A DNA stretch of 64,000 nucleotides from Splendidivirga corallicola (lineage in GTDB: Bacteria > Bacteroidota > Bacteroidia > Cytophagales > Cyclobacteriaceae), in NCBI GenBank assembly GCA_030442035.1, contig JAUJEA010000001.1, forward strand, positions 651,559 through 715,558. The letters run 5' to 3'. The stretch's first letter is position 1; each line of letters begins with the position of its first letter. The notes beneath the pieces were generated by a model. The model did not search any database, was not told the origin of the DNA, and saw only the letters and a program-made list of their open reading frames with translations. The position numbers and the translations under genes are program-made. Positions 61,393-64,000 of this stretch are shown here, one piece after another.

Positions 61393-62829
61393 TTACGGAT
61401 AACTCAAACCAAGATCATTAGTTCTGACCTCTTTTAATTTAGTCTTCAATTTCTCCTGAAAATCTGCAACAACCTTAGCATATTCTGGTTTTTCGGCCAG
61501 ATTGGTAAACTGCTTTGGATCATTCTCCATATCAAAAAGTTCAATGCCTGAAGAGGCGTCCTCATCATATTGGATATAAGCCCATTTATCTGTTCTCAAT
61601 AAGAATGTCTTTCCTCCCTGGGTTACTGAGAAAGCCATATCTCTTACTTTGAATGTGGGGTCATCCAAAGTCTTTGTCAAACTTTTACCCTGCAAATGTT
61701 CTGATGTTTGTAAATTAGCCAGTTCGGCAACTGTTGGATACAAATCCAATAATTCAGCAAAAGAGTGACAAACTGCAGGCTCCTTTCCTGGTACTTTGAT
61801 AATCATAGGTACTCTTGCCGACTCTTCGTGCACACTTACTTTCATCCAGAAATCATGCTCTCCCAAATGAAATCCATGGTCTGAAGTAAAAATAACAATG
61901 GTGTTCTCTTCCAAACCTTCCTGTTTCAAAGTGTTCAACACTTTACCCACTTGTGAGTCCAAATAGGCCACAGAAGCGTAGTAAGCTGCAATTGCTTTCT
62001 TTTCCTGTTCCAGTGTCATCTGTGCATTGACACTCGTTACGTAATTGATGCCTCTCTCCGGAATATCATCCCAATCACCCTCTACTTCTTCCGGCATTTG
62101 AACCTCCTCATGTGGATAAGGGTCAAAATATGTTCTGGGTGCTACGAACGGAACATGAGGTCTGACAAAGCCCACTGCCAGAAAGAATGGCTCATTTTTG
62201 TGTTTTCTGATTAGCTCCGAGGCTTTCTCAGCTGTTTTTCCATCTGAATGCACCAAATCATCTCCATCAGCTTTAACGATAGTCATGACATTGCCTCCCC
62301 GCTTGGGTAATGTCCCATCAGGATTTCCCTGTACCAATTCACTCTCGCCCTCCGCTTTCCATTCAGGTCCCTGGCTATTGAAACGTTCTGTCCAGGAAGC
62401 CTCATCATCCTTACCATCAGAACCTTTTTCTATGTCAATCGGTACCCCCATATGGAATATCTTGCTTACCCTTGCTGTGTAATAACCATTCTCCTTGAAT
62501 AACTGAGACCATGTTTTTCTGTCTGGCCCAATATTTTCACGCCCGCTTACATAGCCAAAAGTTTTGGTGGCATTGGGATAATATCCCGACATCAAAGATG
62601 CTCTGGAAGGACCACAGACTGGGTATTGACAATAGGCTTTGGTATATCTTACCCCCTCAGAGGCCAGTTTATCAATGTTCGGTGTTTTACAGGCTTTGTT
62701 CTCATAACAAGACAGCGCTGTAGCCGTCAAGTCATCGGCAATAATAAACAGCACATTGGGTTTCTGTTTTTGCTGAGCACAGGCCGTCATGACAAAAAAT
62801 GAAATGGAAAGGATCTTTATATATTTCAT
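61393..62829 (-). CDS. Sulfatase (iduronate-2-sulfatase-like), lipoprotein
   Basis: The 478-residue protein has a lipoprotein signal (KILSISFFVMTACAQQ, Cys at 17). NVLFIIADDLTATALSCYEN carries the metal-binding Asp pair, and VCGPSRASLMSG carries the CxPSR motif with C72 as the formylglycine precursor. GFVRPHVPFVAPRTYFDPYP and FTSDHGFHLGEHDFWMK are signatures of the iduronate-sulfatase-like branch. It would remove sulphate from uronic acid or similar sugars in the periplasm. It is a different subgroup from the sulfatase at 35 kb. Confidence 0.92.
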   Translation of the reverse strand: MKYIKILSISFFVMTACAQQKQKPNVLFIIADDLTATALSCYENKACKTPNIDKLASEGVRYTKAYCQYPVCGPSRASLMSGYYPNATKTFGYVSGRENIGPDRKTWSQLFKENGYYTARVSKIFHMGVPIDIEKGSDGKDDEASWTERFNSQGPEWKAEGESELVQGNPDGTLPKRGGNVMTIVKADGDDLVHSDGKTAEKASELIRKHKNEPFFLAVGFVRPHVPFVAPRTYFDPYPHEEVQMPEEVEGDWDDIPERGINYVTSVNAQMTLEQEKKAIAAYYASVAYLDSQVGKVLNTLKQEGLEENTIVIFTSDHGFHLGEHDFWMKVSVHEESARVPMIIKVPGKEPAVCHSFAELLDLYPTVAELANLQTSEHLQGKSLTKTLDDPTFKVRDMAFSVTQGGKTFLLRTDKWAYIQYDEDASSGIELFDMENDPKQFTNLAEKPEYAKVVADFQEKLKTKLKEVRTNDLGLSYP

Positions 62830-63083
62830 TAGGTGTTAATTAGTTTCTTATAGCCATATGGGATCTGATTAATAAGATAGGTCTATTTTCTTTTTCCCCT
62901 ATGACATGAAATCAAGGATTTCCATACAATGAAATTTTCATGATTTAAATTTTTACTATCACTTAGAATTCCTTACTTTGAAAAAGCTGCTAATACTCCA
63001 ATGATTAGGTCATTACAATAAAAATGAGATAATACCTAAATCTCAGCCAATATTTCTATTGCTCATCTTCTGATTAACCAAAA

Positions 63084-64000
63084 ATGCATAGCAGGACCTT
63101 CATATTGATTTTGTTTGCTGTTGTCTACTCAATCTCACTAAAGGCAAGGATTCTGACATCCTCTGATTCATGGGCTCTTAATAAATTCAATTCCTCTAAT
63201 GATTCGACGATTGCATTGCAGCTATTGGAAAAAGGTAAAACCTATGGAAAACAACGGCAATTTGATAGCGCGGCCTACTATGCCAAGGCAAGCAAGGAAA
63301 TGTTCCGGGAAATGCAAATGTGGGACCATTACCAAATGGCAGGTGGTGATTTAGTGCTTTCGCTCATTTATCTTGACCAGTTAGACAATGCTAGCAAGAT
63401 TAACAAAGAGGTAAGAAAGGCATTTGAAGGTCAATTTACCTCCGATACCAGCAATTATACCAGGTTGCTCAATATACAGGGAGGTATATACAGTATGTTA
63501 AGAAAGCTGGACAGTGGCATTCTAATTATGGAACAATTGGTGGCTTTGGAGAAAAACATACCGGGACATGAGATCAGCATGAATATGGCCGGTAATTACA
63601 ATAACTTGGGCACGCTATATACGGATTATCATATATATGATAAGGCACTAAAATACTATGATAGTGCCGCTATGATCCATGAGAAAGTCCTTAGAAAAGA
63701 CAGCGAATATGCAGCCAGAATGTATTCTAACAAAGCTATTGTTTTAAAAAGTGCCGGAAATTTTGAGGAATCATTAAAGCACAACAGACAAAGCTTTTTA
63801 ATTTTTAAAAATCTGTTGGAAGAAGATCACCCAAGACTGGCCCTTGGCCTGTTCAATATTGCACATGACCTAATTGATAGGCATGACAACGATGAGGATA
63901 TCCATGAGGCATTGGAATTACTGGAAAGAGGTAAACAAATTTTGGATGATGGACATAATGAATCACATGTATACATGATCGATTATTATCGATATTCTGC
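63084..64000 (+). CDS. Exported TPR protein, N-terminal part (cut by window edge)
   Basis: An open frame of 305 codons runs from ATG at 63084 off the right edge. It was read from the sequence. It starts with a signal-like segment (MHSRTFILILFAVVYSISLKA). It continues with repeated 34-residue tetratricopeptide helices, for example NYNNLGTLYTDYHIYDKALK and MYSNKAIVLKSAGNFEESLK, with ALELLERGKQILDDGH further on. In Bacteroidota such proteins often end in a CHAT peptidase-like domain or a histidine kinase; the C-terminus lies outside the window. Confidence 0.75.
   Translation, partial: MHSRTFILILFAVVYSISLKARILTSSDSWALNKFNSSNDSTIALQLLEKGKTYGKQRQFDSAAYYAKASKEMFREMQMWDHYQMAGGDLVLSLIYLDQLDNASKINKEVRKAFEGQFTSDTSNYTRLLNIQGGIYSMLRKLDSGILIMEQLVALEKNIPGHEISMNMAGNYNNLGTLYTDYHIYDKALKYYDSAAMIHEKVLRKDSEYAARMYSNKAIVLKSAGNFEESLKHNRQSFLIFKNLLEEDHPRLALGLFNIAHDLIDRHDNDEDIHEALELLERGKQILDDGHNESHVYMIDYYRYS

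Noticed and set aside
30424-62829. Planctomycete origin of the sulfatase, ThuA, DUF1080 and haem-domain genes
   Set aside because: These families are also common in Bacteroidota, and base composition and signal peptides look like those of the neighbouring genes, so there is no direct sign of transfer.
1-64000. CRISPR array, tRNA or rRNA genes, prophage, intact transposon
   Set aside because: No regularly spaced repeat-spacer unit, no tRNA-like cloverleaf with CCA-type end, no rRNA signature, and no transposase, integrase or phage structural gene were recognised on either strand.

Overview
The window reads as chromosomal DNA of a free-living, probably marine Bacteroidota, most likely of the Cytophagales. 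The basis is AT-rich DNA, almost no Shine-Dalgarno sequences, two well-placed Bacteroidota-type promoters (TTG, 20-21 bases, TAnnTTTG), lipoproteins and secreted enzymes of typical Bacteroidota families, and families such as DUF4349, DUF302, ThuA, DUF1080 and ECF sigma factors. No rRNA, tRNA, CRISPR array, intact transposase or phage gene was seen. The taxonomic call is inference.

Region 1 (1-19.9 kb) is an exopolysaccharide locus built around a divergent promoter region at 8.73-9.29 kb. Leftward: a response regulator, an initiating phosphoglycosyl transferase fused to a degenerate receiver domain, a half-length TolC-family protein, a Wzc/GumC-like chain-length protein with a damaged kinase domain, a Wzx flippase, a Wzy/O-antigen-ligase-like polymerase, a family 2 glycosyltransferase and a partial acyltransferase. 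Four of these genes are joined by TAATG stop-start overlaps. Rightward: a glycogen-synthase-like glycosyltransferase, a GH57 enzyme, UDP-glucose dehydrogenase, a PHP phosphoesterase, UDP-glucuronate decarboxylase, the dTDP-rhamnose genes in the order rfbA-rfbC-rfbD-rfbB, and a membrane-anchored DUF2341/LamG protein. Together they predict a Wzx/Wzy-type polymer containing rhamnose and xylose or glucuronate. No Wza-type (OPX) outer-membrane exporter is visible, and the short TolC protein sits where one would be expected.

Region 2 (19.9-54.5 kb) is an accessory region of mostly leftward, singly transcribed genes: four GNAT acetyltransferases, an AAC(3)-like acetyltransferase, two AraC, one TetR and one Crp/Fnr regulator, tautomerases, NTF2-like and SRPBCC proteins, an ECF sigma factor, several hydrolases, and secreted polysaccharide- or phosphate-related enzymes (PhoD-like, ThuA, sulfatase, DUF1080). 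A 247-249 bp direct repeat brackets 6.6 kb of it. A second, short palindromic repeat family (GGTGTCnGnCATTT arms) occurs at 28.77 and 38.84 kb and shares its core with the long repeat. A TetR gene and its downstream DsrE-like gene each carry an 18-bp palindromic operator.

Region 3 (54.5-64 kb) has a PiT phosphate transporter, a PadR regulator whose partner ABC permease survives only as its last 50 or so codons, a secreted protein, a large lipoprotein with propeller, HEAT and cytochrome c parts, a second sulfatase, and the start of a TPR protein cut by the window edge.

The best candidates for something undescribed are the export machinery of Region 1 (receiver-PGT fusion, half-TolC and degenerate kinase together), the repeat-bracketed cassette block, and the methyltransferase fusion at 34-35 kb.
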